NCBI GenBank assembly: GCA_964369805.1 | Contig: CAYJFM010000002.1 | Coordinates: forward strand, 20,617 to 84,616 | DNA length: 64,000 nt | Origin: CAYJHC01 sp964369805 | GTDB lineage: Bacteria; Bacillota; Clostridia; Peptostreptococcales; Anaerovoracaceae | Direction of reading: 5' to 3' | Shown: positions 1 through 9,254 of the stretch, one piece after another | How the letters are laid out: each line of letters begins with the position of its first letter | How positions within the stretch are numbered: position 1 is the first letter of the stretch | Position numbers and translations under genes: made by a program | The notes under the pieces: generated by a model | Told to the model about the DNA's origin: nothing | The model's database searches: none | What the model saw: only the letters and a program-made list of their open reading frames with translations

Positions 1-1023
1 TAATGCCTTTGCAGGAAACTCTGCTCTACCTCCTAGTCTACTTATGGTTATTCTTCCTTCTTCAAGAGGTTCTCTTAAGCCGTCAATTGCACTTATATCA
101 AAGTGTGCGAATTCGTCTAAAAATAGTACTCCATTATGGGCTAAACTTATCTCCCCTACAGTAGCTCTATAGCCTCCTCCAATAAGGGCTTTTCTAGTAG
201 TACTATGATGAGGACATCTAACTGGCCTTTCAGATACAACCGGTGTATCCTCTGATAACAGGCCAGCTACACTGTAAATTTTTGTAGTTTCCAGAATTTC
301 CTCCTTTGACATTGCTGGTAAAATACCTCCAATACGCCTAGCCATCATGGTCTTCCCAACGCCAGGCCCTCCATACATCATTATGCCATGGCAACCTGCT
401 GCTCCAATCTCAAAGGCTCTTTTCCCTACATCTTGCCCACATACATCGCTAAAGTCTATCCTTTTTTCACTATTAGCTTCAAATTCTAAATCCCTTCGAC
501 CTTCCATAAGTCCCCTGCCAGCAAAAATTCCTGCCACTTGCCCAATGTTTTCTACAGGAAAAAACTTCCCTCCATCAACCAACGAAACTTCTTTTAAGTT
601 CCCTTCGGGCAATACAATATTAGTTTTTCCTTCCTCAATTAACTTAAGACAAATAGGAAGAGCTCCCCTTACAGGATTAACCTTCCCATCCAAGGAAACC
701 TCTCCTAATACTCCAAACTCATTCAAAAACTCCATTCCCATTTCCATTTCTGCAGCAATAATCCCCATTGCTATGGGCAAATCAAAATGGCTACCCTCTT
801 TTCTTCTCCCTGCTGGTACCAGGTTAACCGTTATTTTTCTTTTGGGAAATTCTATCCCCATGTTTATAAAGGCAGGCTTGATTCTAAGGCCACTCTCTTT
901 TATAGCCAGCCCAGCAAGTCCCACGATATTATAAGATGGAATTCCATTGTTTATAGCTACCTCAACTTTGACCAGCTCACCTTCAATTCCCATTAAATTT
1001 GCAGTATAAATGCTTGCAATCAT
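1..1023 (-). CDS. yifB: YifB/ComM family Mg-chelatase-like AAA+ ATPase, C-terminus cut by window edge
   Basis: The reverse strand is open for exactly 341 codons from an ATG at 1023 to the window edge. The N-terminus (IASIYTANLMGIEGELV) and the LPIAMGIIAA stretch are typical of the ChlI-type N-terminal domain of YifB/ComM. The AAA+ core follows: Walker A GGPGVGKT near residue 222, then SVAGLL, PVRCPHHSTT and Walker B GVLFLDEF near residue 304. About the last third of a ~510-residue protein is missing. The start overlaps the yraN stop by four bases (ATGA), so the two are probably translationally coupled. In transformable bacteria ComM is a helicase that promotes branch migration during recombination of incoming DNA; whether this one does so is inference. 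Confidence 0.93.
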   Translation of the reverse strand, partial: MIASIYTANLMGIEGELVKVEVAINNGIPSYNIVGLAGLAIKESGLRIKPAFINMGIEFPKRKITVNLVPAGRRKEGSHFDLPIAMGIIAAEMEMGMEFLNEFGVLGEVSLDGKVNPVRGALPICLKLIEEGKTNIVLPEGNLKEVSLVDGGKFFPVENIGQVAGIFAGRGLMEGRRDLEFEANSEKRIDFSDVCGQDVGKRAFEIGAAGCHGIMMYGGPGVGKTMMARRIGGILPAMSKEEILETTKIYSVAGLLSEDTPVVSERPVRCPHHSTTRKALIGGGYRATVGEISLAHNGVLFLDEFAHFDISAIDGLREPLEEGRITISRLGGRAEFPAKAL

Positions 1024-1352
1024 AACTCTAAATCCTCCCTATGTGATATCAAAACTTCTACAACATCTACCCTAGTTGTAATATCCCAAAGACTATGCTT
1101 TGCCTTATAGCCTTCCGCAGCCTTAAAAATATTCTTCAGTTTCTTTTTGTCCACTGCTTCTATGGGCTCACCAAATTCAATAGTTGTTCTTGTTTTAACT
1201 TCAACAAAAATATATGTATTCCCCTTCCTTCCAATGATATCTACTTCGTAGCGTTTCTCTCTGAAATTGCGCGCCAAAATAGTAAACCCTTTAGTTCTTA
1301 GGAAGTCTGACGCCATATTCTCACCAATTCGTCCTAGCTTTACATTATCCAT
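1020..1352 (-). CDS. yraN: YraN/UPF0102 family endonuclease-like protein
   Basis: The 110-residue protein has the UPF0102 signature: an N-terminal G-x-x-GE pair (RIGENMASDFL), then EVDIIGRKG and YIFVEVKTR. Together these form the E-D-(E/Q)xK-type core of a restriction-endonuclease-like fold. Length is normal for the family. The gene lies directly upstream of yifB, an order common in Firmicutes (rnhB-yraN-yifB-dprA). Its function in DNA processing is not firmly established. A purine-rich GGGGG element lies just before the ATG. Confidence 0.92.
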   Translation of the reverse strand: MDNVKLGRIGENMASDFLRTKGFTILARNFREKRYEVDIIGRKGNTYIFVEVKTRTTIEFGEPIEAVDKKKLKNIFKAAEGYKAKHSLWDITTRVDVVEVLISHREDLEL

Positions 1353-1510
1353 ACCCCCATGCCTTTCTTTTGCCTTCTTCAGTGTATCCCCTCACCGTTT
1401 TTCTTTATTATGTCATTTTTGTAAAATTATGTCAATATTTATAGTTGGCGAGGATTGCCTTTTCATTTTGCTTATAATTACTTCTTGTCTATTTTGATTT
1501 TTAGCATAAA

Positions 1511-1539
1511 AAATAGCGCAGCGACTCGCTGCACTATTT
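1511..1539 (-). terminator. Rho-independent terminator of the MBL-HAD gene
   Basis: A 13-bp stem (arms 1511-1523 and 1527-1539, one G-U pair, three-base loop) is followed on the minus strand by a U run. It sits about 50 bases beyond the stop of the minus-strand gene ending at 1587. Confidence 0.85.
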
Positions 1540-1586
1540 GTAACTTCTTTTTCCCTACTATTCTATATGACCCCTTTTAATTTTAC

Positions 1587-2999
1587 TTATAAGGCAAATC
1601 TTTCTATCGCCTCTGATACTCCGTCAAATTCATTGGTAGACACGATGTATTGCGCTACCTTTTTAACCTCTGGATTACCATTACCCATTGCTATTTTAAT
1701 TCCTGCAAGCTTAAGCATTGCAATATCATTGCTATTATCCCCGCAAGCCATCACTTCACTTTTACTTATATTAAACTTCTTCATTAAAACTTTCAGTGCA
1801 GATGCCTTACTAGTTGTCTTGCCGCCTATTTCCCAATTGCTTCCTAAAGAGGTTGTTATAGTTACCTCTGGAATTCTATCAAGACCAGTTTTAGCCGCAG
1901 CCCTTTCGTCTAAATCGTTATAGAAAATATTTATATTCTCAATATCCTCACTATTTTCTCTTATGAATTGAAAAATATTATCAAGAGGTGTTCTTGTATC
2001 TAAAACATACTGCCTATGTCTATATGTTATTCCTCCATTTTTAATTTCTTCATATTTTTCTCTTTCCATGTAGGCCTCCCCATCTACAAAGACCTCTATC
2101 ATATTTTTATTTCCTTGAAGAGCAGAGATTACGCCTTCAATTGCGTCTTTATCAATGCAGTTTTTTTCTACGGTTTTACCAGTTGACAATTCTTTTGTCA
2201 AACCTCCATTTGATGTCACTACATACTCTATACCATCAAATTCTTTAACCTCATCTGGTATAGCACTAAAGCACCTACCTGTCGCAACTACTACATGAAT
2301 TCCTTTCTCCACAGCCTTCTTCAGTGTCTCCTTATTCTTTTGAGATAGTTTTCCTTCTTTGTTTAATGTTGTTCCATCTAGATCTAGGGCTATTAGCTTT
2401 ATTTCATTTTTCTTTGCAGTTTTCATTATTTCATTATATTCATTGTTAATATTTCTTACTTTTTTCATAGTGCAGCCGTCACCATGTCCAGGGTTAATAA
2501 ACATTTCATTACTCCAAATTGAAATAATATCTGTAATTGATTTTTCCATTTCATTTTGGTTTCCGTCTTCTAGATCAGTTCTTCCTAGGTCTACATTAAA
2601 AATTGTGTCTCCCGTAAAAACCTGATTAGCTTTTTTATTTAAGAAACAGCTACTCCCCCAGGTATGGCCTGGTGTATTGACTACAATGAACTCTTCGCTT
2701 CCAATAGAAAACGTTTCCAAATGTTCTAAATAATGCGCTGGGTGTTGGTACATGTCCCCATCTAATCTATGTATGAAAACAGGGCAGGAAAACTCATTTT
2801 TTATCTTTTCTACACCCCCAACGTGGTCGTAATGATGATGGGTTAAGTATATTCCTTTCAATTTATAACCTTCTTTTTTTATTATTTCAATAAAACTATC
2901 AGGGTTGTATCCTGGGTCAATAATTATAGCTTCTCCTGAGTCTGAAACAATGTATCCATTTGCTTCATAAGTCCCCCCAATAAGTCGTTTGATTTTCAT
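1587..2999 (-). CDS. Fusion of a glyoxalase-II-like metallo-beta-lactamase domain to a Cof-type HAD phosphatase
   Basis: The protein is 470 residues from the ATG at 2999, which has an AAAGGA site; an upstream ATG at 3020 has none. Residues 1-190 are a metallo-beta-lactamase hydrolase: H54-x-H56-x-D58-H59 (THHHYDHVGG), then NTPGHTWGS, FTGDTIFNVDLGRTD and NPGHGDG, the full metal-ligand set of glyoxalase-II-like thioester hydrolases. Residues 200-470 are a class IIB HAD (Cof/YidA-like): LIALDLDGTTLN with nucleophile D206 and D208, VVTSNGG, and the C-terminal GDNSNDIAML. Both domains look catalytically intact. The fusion suggests sequential or substrate-channelled hydrolysis of a thioester and a phosphate ester, which is inference. 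It is followed by its own terminator and appears monocistronic. Confidence 0.9.
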   Translation of the reverse strand: MKIKRLIGGTYEANGYIVSDSGEAIIIDPGYNPDSFIEIIKKEGYKLKGIYLTHHHYDHVGGVEKIKNEFSCPVFIHRLDGDMYQHPAHYLEHLETFSIGSEEFIVVNTPGHTWGSSCFLNKKANQVFTGDTIFNVDLGRTDLEDGNQNEMEKSITDIISIWSNEMFINPGHGDGCTMKKVRNINNEYNEIMKTAKKNEIKLIALDLDGTTLNKEGKLSQKNKETLKKAVEKGIHVVVATGRCFSAIPDEVKEFDGIEYVVTSNGGLTKELSTGKTVEKNCIDKDAIEGVISALQGNKNMIEVFVDGEAYMEREKYEEIKNGGITYRHRQYVLDTRTPLDNIFQFIRENSEDIENINIFYNDLDERAAAKTGLDRIPEVTITTSLGSNWEIGGKTTSKASALKVLMKKFNISKSEVMACGDNSNDIAMLKLAGIKIAMGNGNPEVKKVAQYIVSTNEFDGVSEAIERFAL

Positions 3000-3096
3000 T
3001 TTTGCTTTTCCTTTCCACATTTTTTATGTACCTCTTATTTTATCACAAAAAATCAAGGTTTTTTTGCACTATTTTCCTTTAACTTTCAAATACTCC

Positions 3097-3124
3097 TTGA
3101 TAATTTGTGTAATAGTGCTACAAT
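3097..3124 (+). promoter_or_regulatory. Candidate sigma-A promoter for the trk operon
   Basis: TTGATA (3097-3102) and TACAAT (3119-3124) are 16 bp apart, about 75 bases before trkA. A 10-bp palindrome ATTACGTAAT (3145-3154) and a small hairpin with GATGAG/CTCATC arms (3169-3184) lie in the expected leader and could be regulatory. Confidence 0.5.
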
Positions 3125-3200
3125 ACTATAGTACAAATGTAATTATTACGTAATGTATAGATATAAATGATGAGTTTTCTCATCTAGAAAGAAGGAAAAA

Positions 3201-4547
3201 ATGAAGATAGTCATAGTGGGTGCAGGCAAGCTTGGGCTAAGAGTAGCAGAAGCTCTTATCGGTGGCGACCACTCAATTACAATGATAGATAATGATGAGG
3301 CAGCATTAAATAACCTCTCATCACAACTTGATGTAATGACAGTTTTCGCTAATGGTAAACAAATCTCTGTATTAAAGGATATTCATATAGATTCCTATGA
3401 TTTTCTTATTGCAACTACAGATAGTGATGAAACAAATATTTTAATCTGTAATTTTGCAAAAAAACTTGGTTGTGAAAGGGTTATAGCTAGAGTGCGCGAC
3501 CCAGAACATGTAAATCAATTAGGTTTTATAAAGGAAGCAACTGGAATTGATCATATAATAAATCCTGACTATTCTATTGCTGTGGAAATCTATAAGTTCT
3601 TAGCAGAAAAATATACTCTCAGTGGTGGTGTCTATACCAATGGTAAGGTAGCCCTTGCAGAGATTCGTACATATAAAATGCCAAAGCTAATTGGGACAAC
3701 TCCAAGTGATATACGTATCGCCCTAAAAAATGCTCAAATTGCTGCGATTTCCAGAAACGGTAAAGTTATCATCCCAACTAAAGACATAGTCATAGAAAGC
3801 GAAGACGAGCTTTATGTAATAGGTGCAAGAGATGATATTCTAAAGCTAAATTCAAAAGTAAAAGAAAGAGGCAAGTATACTGACCTTCAAAAGGTTATGA
3901 TTATTGGTGGTGGAAAAACCGCCCTATTCCTTTCTCAAAAATTAAGCGATTTTGGTGCCTCTGTAAAAATTATCGAACGGAATAAGGCAAGATGTCATTA
4001 TTTATCTGAGCATCTTGAGGATGTTATGATTTTGCATGGTGATGGCTCTGACCTTACCCTTTTAGAGGAAGAAAATCTAGAAGAAATGGACGCTTTTGTA
4101 ACAACAACGGGCTTCGATGAAGATAACTTACTACTAGCATTAGTAGCAAAAAGGCATGGTATAGAAGATGTAATTGCAAAAGTAAGCCGTGACATTTACG
4201 AAGATATTGTATCTAGTTTAGGCGTAGATATGGCTCTTAACCCTCTAGACATTACTGCTAGTGAAATACTCAGAAAAATTCAAGGTACTAGCAAAGTTAT
4301 CAGTTCTCAACTAATTCAAGGGCAGGCTGAAACAATTGAAATTATAGCAACTAGTAGCATGAAGCTCACTGGCAAGCCAATTAGATATGTTGGGCTTCCT
4401 TCTGGAGCTTTTGTTGCTGCTATAACAAGGGGCTCTGAGGTTATCATACCTACAGGAGATAGCATAATTCAGGCCGGTGATAGGCTTAATATTTTATGCT
4501 TACTACATGACTTAGATTTACTAGAAAGATTACTAAGGACAAACTAA
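3201..4547 (+). CDS. trkA: Trk potassium uptake regulatory subunit TrkA
   Basis: The 448-residue protein has the duplicated RCK arrangement of TrkA: an N-terminal Rossmann fold starting MKIVIVGAGKLGLRVAE, a first TrkA-C domain, a second Rossmann fold starting VMIIGGGKTALFLSQKL near residue 232, and a second TrkA-C domain. It is the cytoplasmic nucleotide-binding ring that gates TrkH. The start has an AAGGA site, and the stop overlaps the following trkH start (TAATG). One trkA serves two trkH genes here. Confidence 0.96.
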   Translation: MKIVIVGAGKLGLRVAEALIGGDHSITMIDNDEAALNNLSSQLDVMTVFANGKQISVLKDIHIDSYDFLIATTDSDETNILICNFAKKLGCERVIARVRDPEHVNQLGFIKEATGIDHIINPDYSIAVEIYKFLAEKYTLSGGVYTNGKVALAEIRTYKMPKLIGTTPSDIRIALKNAQIAAISRNGKVIIPTKDIVIESEDELYVIGARDDILKLNSKVKERGKYTDLQKVMIIGGGKTALFLSQKLSDFGASVKIIERNKARCHYLSEHLEDVMILHGDGSDLTLLEEENLEEMDAFVTTTGFDEDNLLLALVAKRHGIEDVIAKVSRDIYEDIVSSLGVDMALNPLDITASEILRKIQGTSKVISSQLIQGQAETIEIIATSSMKLTGKPIRYVGLPSGAFVAAITRGSEVIIPTGDSIIQAGDRLNILCLLHDLDLLERLLRTN

Positions 4548-6016
4548 TGGATCTGCATTTACGAGTACACTTAAAAATAATGGGCATGCTATTTATTGTG
4601 CTAGGGATTGCCATGGTCTTCCCTGCTATAGTGGGCATAATTTATGGAGAGAGTGAAACAGTTTACTCTTTTCTTGCTGTCTCTTTCTTTGCAATATTTG
4701 CTGGCTTTTCAGTTCTTTTCTTTGTTGGAGACCCTAAAGAAAGGAAAAAATTCAAATTAAGGGATGGTCTTTTAATTGTTAGTGAAACTTGGCTAATTGC
4801 TTCACTAATCGGGGCCCTTCCCTTTTATATTTCTGGCTCTATTCCTAGCTTTGTTGATGCTTTTTTTGAAACTGCATCTGGTCTTAGTACTACAGGTGCC
4901 TCTATCCTAAGTGATATCGAGGCATTACCAAAAAGCATGTTATTTTGGCGTACCTTCACTCATTGGATTGGCGGTATGGGTATAATTGTGCTTGCTGTTG
5001 CTATTTTGCCTGCTCTTGGAATCGGTGGGCAGTTTATTATGCAAGCAGAAACTACTGGGCCTACTTTATCAAAGGTTTTGCCAAAAATTAAGGATACTGC
5101 AAAGGTTTTATATATTCTATATTTCAGTTTAACTGTTTTAGAAACCTTGTTACTATGGGCTGGTGGTATGTCTGCGTTTGATGCTATTTGTCATTCTTTT
5201 GCTACTGTTGGAACAGGTGGCTTTGCAAATTATAACGCAGGATTAGGTCATTTCGATAGTGCCTATATTGATGGTGTAGTAACACTTTTCATGTTTATTT
5301 GTGGCGCAAGCTTTTCTTTGCATTTCCTTGCATTTTCAAAGGGCCCTAAAATTTATTTTAAAGATAGCGAATTTAAGGGGTATTTTTTTATTGTTTTAGT
5401 TATTACTATTGTTCTAACTTTCTACCTCTTTTCTTTCGGTACATATTCACAGTTGGCAGAATCCTTTAGGTACTCTGTTTTTCAGGTGGTTTCAATTGTC
5501 ACCACTACTGGTTTTGCAACTACAGATTATATCCTTTGGCCAATGTTCGCGCAGTTCCTATTACTGTTATTATTTTTTACGGGAGCCTGCTCTTCATCCA
5601 CTGCTGGAGGTATAAAAATAATTCGTATATTAGTCATGGGTAAGTTCATACAAAGAACTACAGCTCTTAAATTACATCCTAATCATATTGCTACCATTAA
5701 ACTTGATGGTAAGCCAGTTAGTAATGAAACAGTTTCTAATATTACTAGTTTGATTATGCTTTATTTTCTAACTTTAGCAATAGGAACTATCCTTGTTTCT
5801 TTCGATGGTCATGATTTAGTTACTACATTCACCGCAGTGGCTTCGTCTGTGGGAAATGTTGGTCCAGGGTTTAATGATGTGGGTCCTATGTTTAACTATG
5901 GTGATTTTTCCGATTTCTCTAAGATAGTTCTTTCACTTCTTATGATTGCAGGGAGGCTTGAAATATATACATTCTTCATGCTTCTTTCAACTAAGTTTTG
6001 GAATCCATATAAGTAA
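4547..6016 (+). CDS. trkH: Trk/Ktr potassium channel subunit TrkH (first copy)
   Basis: A 489-residue polytopic membrane protein with the four pore-loop repeats of the TrkH/KtrB family. The filter-region motifs visible are GLSTTGAS, TVGTGGFAN, TTTGFATTDY and SVGNVGPGF, each with its conserved glycine, and GACSSSTAGGIKIIR follows the third pore. It overlaps trkA by one base. It should mediate K+ (possibly Na+-coupled) uptake with TrkA. The filter is canonical, in contrast to the second copy. Confidence 0.95.
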   Translation: MDLHLRVHLKIMGMLFIVLGIAMVFPAIVGIIYGESETVYSFLAVSFFAIFAGFSVLFFVGDPKERKKFKLRDGLLIVSETWLIASLIGALPFYISGSIPSFVDAFFETASGLSTTGASILSDIEALPKSMLFWRTFTHWIGGMGIIVLAVAILPALGIGGQFIMQAETTGPTLSKVLPKIKDTAKVLYILYFSLTVLETLLLWAGGMSAFDAICHSFATVGTGGFANYNAGLGHFDSAYIDGVVTLFMFICGASFSLHFLAFSKGPKIYFKDSEFKGYFFIVLVITIVLTFYLFSFGTYSQLAESFRYSVFQVVSIVTTTGFATTDYILWPMFAQFLLLLLFFTGACSSSTAGGIKIIRILVMGKFIQRTTALKLHPNHIATIKLDGKPVSNETVSNITSLIMLYFLTLAIGTILVSFDGHDLVTTFTAVASSVGNVGPGFNDVGPMFNYGDFSDFSKIVLSLLMIAGRLEIYTFFMLLSTKFWNPYK

Positions 6017-6027
6017 GGAGGGTTATA

Positions 6028-7512
6028 GTGAGTTTTAATTACAAGGCACTTGCAAAAGTACTTTCAATAATTTTCTTGGTAAATGGAGTTGCTCTGCTAA
6101 CACCTATTCCTTTTGCTATCTATTATGATGATTTACCTGTTTCCACCTTTTTAGGGCCAGCTGCAGTCTCATTAGCCTTAGCTTCAATAGGGTATAGTAT
6201 CTTTAGAGGTGTATCATCAGCTCTTCGAATTAGAGATGCTTATCTGGCAGTAATATTTTGCTGGTTAGTGTGGTCAGTTTTTGGTGCCTTTCCATATTAC
6301 ACCTCTGGCCTTTCCGAGACTTACATAGACGCTTATTTTGAAGCAGTTTCAGGCTACACAACTACTGGAGCGACCTTGCTCCATGAATGGACCTTTCCTC
6401 ATAGCTTAGCATTTTGGCGAGTGCTAACACATTGGCTTGGGGGAATGGGTATTCTAATATTTATTATTTCTGTCCTTCCTTCTTTTGGGGTAGGTAGCCA
6501 ACGGATTGCAGCTGCAGAAGCTCCTGGTCCTGGTTTTAACAAGACTTCAGCAAAGATGGGAGATCTGGCTAGACAATTATATTTAATCTATGTAGCCTTA
6601 ACACTTATAGTCTTTTTACTCTTTGTTTTTGCCCCAGGGAAGCCAATGGATGTGTTTGATGCTTTAATAAATGCTATGGGTTGTGTAAGTACAGCTGGTC
6701 TCTTCCTCCATGCGGAAGGAATAGCCTACTATGATAGTATCTATATTGAAACAGTAATTTCTATTTTCACTATTCTATCTGCTATTAACTTTGTACTTTA
6801 CCTTCACATTCTGCAAAAGAATTTCTCGGATCTTAAGTCAAATGTTGAAATAAAAGTTTTTCTTCTAATGATTGCTGTTATGGGTTTAATTGTTTCACTA
6901 GCTCTTTGGATTTCAGGGACTTACCCTACTATGCTTGAGTCCTTTAGGCATGGTCTCTTCCAGACTATTTCGTTTATTACTACCACAGGTTATACTCTCG
7001 GGGACTACACTCAGTGGCCTACAATTGCTATGGCGGTACTGTTCTCAACCTTATTTATAGGAGGGTGCGCCGCTTCTACCAGTGGCTCTGTTAAGGTGAT
7101 TCGTGTTATTGTCGCTTTTAAGCTTATTTCGAGGGGATTTTATAAAAGACTACACCCTAGAGCTGTTAGAAGTATAAGGCTTGGTGGAAAAAATATATCT
7201 TCACCAATGGTTAACTCAATCTCCGCTTTTATCATTATGTTTTTTGGAACTTTTATAATTGGGAGCCTAGTTCTTTCACTTCAAAATCTAGATATGGAAA
7301 CTACACTTAGTGCCACCGCTTCCTTAATGTCAAGTACTGGGATTTCTTTTGGTGAGATCGGAGGAAGTGCTAATTACGCTATTTTTGATTCTCAGCTTCT
7401 TAGACTGTTTATGACACTGTTGATGATAGTTGGTAGATTGGAACTATTTACAGTTTTCTTATTGTTTATGCCTAGTTTCTGGGATCCTGATAGGACTAGT
7501 ACTAATCGATAG
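6028..7512 (+). CDS. TrkH-family cation transporter (second, divergent copy)
   Basis: A 494-residue TrkH paralogue starting at GTG with a strong AGGAGGG site 11 bases after the first trkH. The four pore loops are recognisable: GYTTTGAT, CVSTAGLFLH, TTTGYTLGDY and SSTGISFGE. Loops two and four depart from the first copy: TAGL replaces TGGF, and STGISF replaces NVGPGF, although the central glycines remain. Conductance or ion preference may therefore differ. The genes are co-transcribed, so the TrkA ring may pair with either pore; this is inference. A bidirectional terminator follows. Confidence 0.92.
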   Translation: MSFNYKALAKVLSIIFLVNGVALLTPIPFAIYYDDLPVSTFLGPAAVSLALASIGYSIFRGVSSALRIRDAYLAVIFCWLVWSVFGAFPYYTSGLSETYIDAYFEAVSGYTTTGATLLHEWTFPHSLAFWRVLTHWLGGMGILIFIISVLPSFGVGSQRIAAAEAPGPGFNKTSAKMGDLARQLYLIYVALTLIVFLLFVFAPGKPMDVFDALINAMGCVSTAGLFLHAEGIAYYDSIYIETVISIFTILSAINFVLYLHILQKNFSDLKSNVEIKVFLLMIAVMGLIVSLALWISGTYPTMLESFRHGLFQTISFITTTGYTLGDYTQWPTIAMAVLFSTLFIGGCAASTSGSVKVIRVIVAFKLISRGFYKRLHPRAVRSIRLGGKNISSPMVNSISAFIIMFFGTFIIGSLVLSLQNLDMETTLSATASLMSSTGISFGEIGGSANYAIFDSQLLRLFMTLLMIVGRLELFTVFLLFMPSFWDPDRTSTNR

Positions 7513-7530
7513 TTATTAAATATAGTAATT

Positions 7531-7560
7531 AAAAAAGAAGCCTTTTAAAGCTTCTTTTTT
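7531..7560. terminator. Bidirectional Rho-independent terminator between trk operon and EamA gene
   Basis: An 11-bp stem (7531-7541 with 7550-7560) is flanked by an A run on one side and a T run on the other. It lies between two convergent genes and can serve both. Confidence 0.85.
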
Positions 7561-7594
7561 AGTAAAATACTAATATAAGGCTACCTGCATTACG

Positions 7595-8497
7595 TTATCT
7601 TTTATGACTTTTTCTTAAAAATTCAAATTTGGTTTCTGAACATATTATAGCTATAAAGATTAACACAAAGCCGATAATCATTCTTGAGTTTGGATCATCT
7701 AGACCTACTATGATTGATATGATTACTGCAAAGGGTCCCTCTAAGGAAAATATAATTCCTGCTGTTGATGGGTTTGTATACCTTTGAGTTAAATTTTGAA
7801 TTAAAAATGCTAATACAGATGAAAATATAACCAAAAATAATATCTGAAAAATAGTTTCAGCTGGTATGGATTTTGGCATCTCGCTTGTGAATGTAGTTGC
7901 TATGATTCCAAATAACGCCACAAATCCAAATTGAACAGTAGTTATTAGGAGTACATCGTTATCTTTTATTAGCTTTCCTACAGAAATAATTGTACATGCA
8001 AAGAAAAAAGCTACCATTATGCCAAGCACTGTTCCAAGGCCTCCAGTTATGTTCCCAGTCAAGGAAATAAACCCAATTCCAATCACCGCTAATATACTGC
8101 CAATTATATTATATTTATTTGGTCTTTTTTTATCCACAAGCCAATATAAGAATGGTACCATTATGCAGTATATGCTAGTTAAAAAGCCCGTTGTTCCTGG
8201 AGTTGTAATATCGAGTGTTAATATTTGCGTTGCATATGTCAGAAATAAAAAAGTTCCAATTATTGCGCCTTTCCAAATATATTCAACATTGATTTTTTTC
8301 CATCGTTTCCCTGTAATAACTGCCAAAATAAGAAACGCAGCTGAAAACCTTACGGCAATTAATGCTAAAGGGTCTAAGACCTCTAAAACGCCTTTTGAAA
8401 CTACAACTGCGCTAGCCCATAATATAGGTGCTAAAATCAATAAATTTTTAGGGTTGAATTTACCTTCAACCCTATTTATAGTATATGTATCTTTCAT
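7595..8497 (-). CDS. EamA/DMT-family permease
   Basis: A 300-residue protein with about ten hydrophobic segments in two EamA repeats (first LILAPILWASAVVVSKG, second GTVLGIMVAFFFACTIIS). It belongs to the drug/metabolite transporter superfamily; the substrate cannot be read from sequence. The ATG at 8497 with a GAGG site six bases upstream is preferred over a TTG at 8509. It is the last minus-strand gene after the CoA-transferase/thioesterase cluster, with a 65-base gap, so it may be co-transcribed and export or import a pathway product; this is inference. Confidence 0.88.
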   Translation of the reverse strand: MKDTYTINRVEGKFNPKNLLILAPILWASAVVVSKGVLEVLDPLALIAVRFSAAFLILAVITGKRWKKINVEYIWKGAIIGTFLFLTYATQILTLDITTPGTTGFLTSIYCIMVPFLYWLVDKKRPNKYNIIGSILAVIGIGFISLTGNITGGLGTVLGIMVAFFFACTIISVGKLIKDNDVLLITTVQFGFVALFGIIATTFTSEMPKSIPAETIFQILFLVIFSSVLAFLIQNLTQRYTNPSTAGIIFSLEGPFAVIISIIVGLDDPNSRMIIGFVLIFIAIICSETKFEFLRKSHKR

Positions 8498-8562
8498 GAG
8501 AAACCTCAATCCTATTAGATTAACTTCTAATTATATGTTAAGTTCTTATTTTAATCTGTAAA

Positions 8563-8976
8563 CTACTCTCCGAAAATTTTTCTCATTAACTTGCCAAAAG
8601 GTTTACTTTTTCTATTAACTGAGTCATAGCTAACAAATATAGATTCTAACCTAACCAAGGCATCATCTTCTCCCTCTCTAAAAATTTCAAATAGCATTGT
8701 TACGCTTGAATTTCCAAGGCGAAGGATTTTCATCCCAATATCCAAATCATCCCCTTCAAAAGCACTAGAAATATATTCTATAGTATTTTTTCTATGACAA
8801 ATTTCAGCTTCATGATTTACCACTAACTCTTTATAAGTATACCCTTTACTTCTAAAGTAACTTTCTATTGCTTCTTCTGTATATATTATATAGTTTGCAT
8901 TATGAACTATTCCTTGAGGGTCTGCTTCATTAAATCTGACTCTTACTGATGTAAAAAAATCAAAGTCTTTCCTCAT
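8563..8976 (-). CDS. YbgC-type (4HBT) acyl-CoA thioesterase
   Basis: A 137-residue single hot-dog-fold protein. RFNEADPQGIVHNANYIIY carries the 4HBT-family catalytic Asp and the following HNANY motif. Family members hydrolyse acyl-CoA thioesters in the cytoplasm. It overlaps the upstream ferredoxin gene by 17 bases and has an AAAGGAG site inside that gene, so it is translationally linked to the CoA-transferase cluster. A role in releasing the final acid or recycling CoA is inferred. Confidence 0.9.
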   Translation of the reverse strand: MRKDFDFFTSVRVRFNEADPQGIVHNANYIIYTEEAIESYFRSKGYTYKELVVNHEAEICHRKNTIEYISSAFEGDDLDIGMKILRLGNSSVTMLFEIFREGEDDALVRLESIFVSYDSVNRKSKPFGKLMRKIFGE

Positions 8977-9238
8977 CTTCTGTTCTCCTTTGCTTCATTA
9001 ATGCTGCATACCTTTTATTTGCAGCTCTAGTACTAGTAGAAGCTTTTCTAACTTTATGATGAAAAGCTTTAACATCGCAAATATCTACACAGTAACCACA
9101 GTTAATACATAGTTTGAAAGAGTCCACTGTAGGGGTTGGGCAAGCTTCCTTAGAAGCTTCAATAACCCCTTGAGGGCAAACAACTACACACTTATTACAT
9201 CTAGTGCATTTTTTTGTGTCAACTGTAAATAGTTTCAT
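8960..9238 (-). CDS. 2[4Fe-4S] ferredoxin-like protein
   Basis: A 92-residue protein with two clusters of cysteines: CTRCNKCVVVCP near residues 11-22 and CINCGYCVDIC near 43-53. The second cluster ends CD instead of the usual CP. About 35 basic and polar residues follow. A soluble electron carrier in the cytoplasm is expected. It lies between a CoA-transferase and a thioesterase in a cluster that starts with an acyl-CoA dehydrogenase but has no etfAB nearby, so it may be an electron partner for that redox step; this is inference. A GGGAG site precedes the ATG. Confidence 0.92.
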   Translation of the reverse strand: MKLFTVDTKKCTRCNKCVVVCPQGVIEASKEACPTPTVDSFKLCINCGYCVDICDVKAFHHKVRKASTSTRAANKRYAALMKQRRTEDEERL

Positions 9239-9254
9239 TTTTTCTCCCTTATAC

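Noticed and set aside
347..934. Plus-strand frame of 195 codons
   Set aside because: It is antisense to yifB, whose minus-strand frame carries unmistakable Walker A and B motifs; the plus-strand product has no recognisable features.
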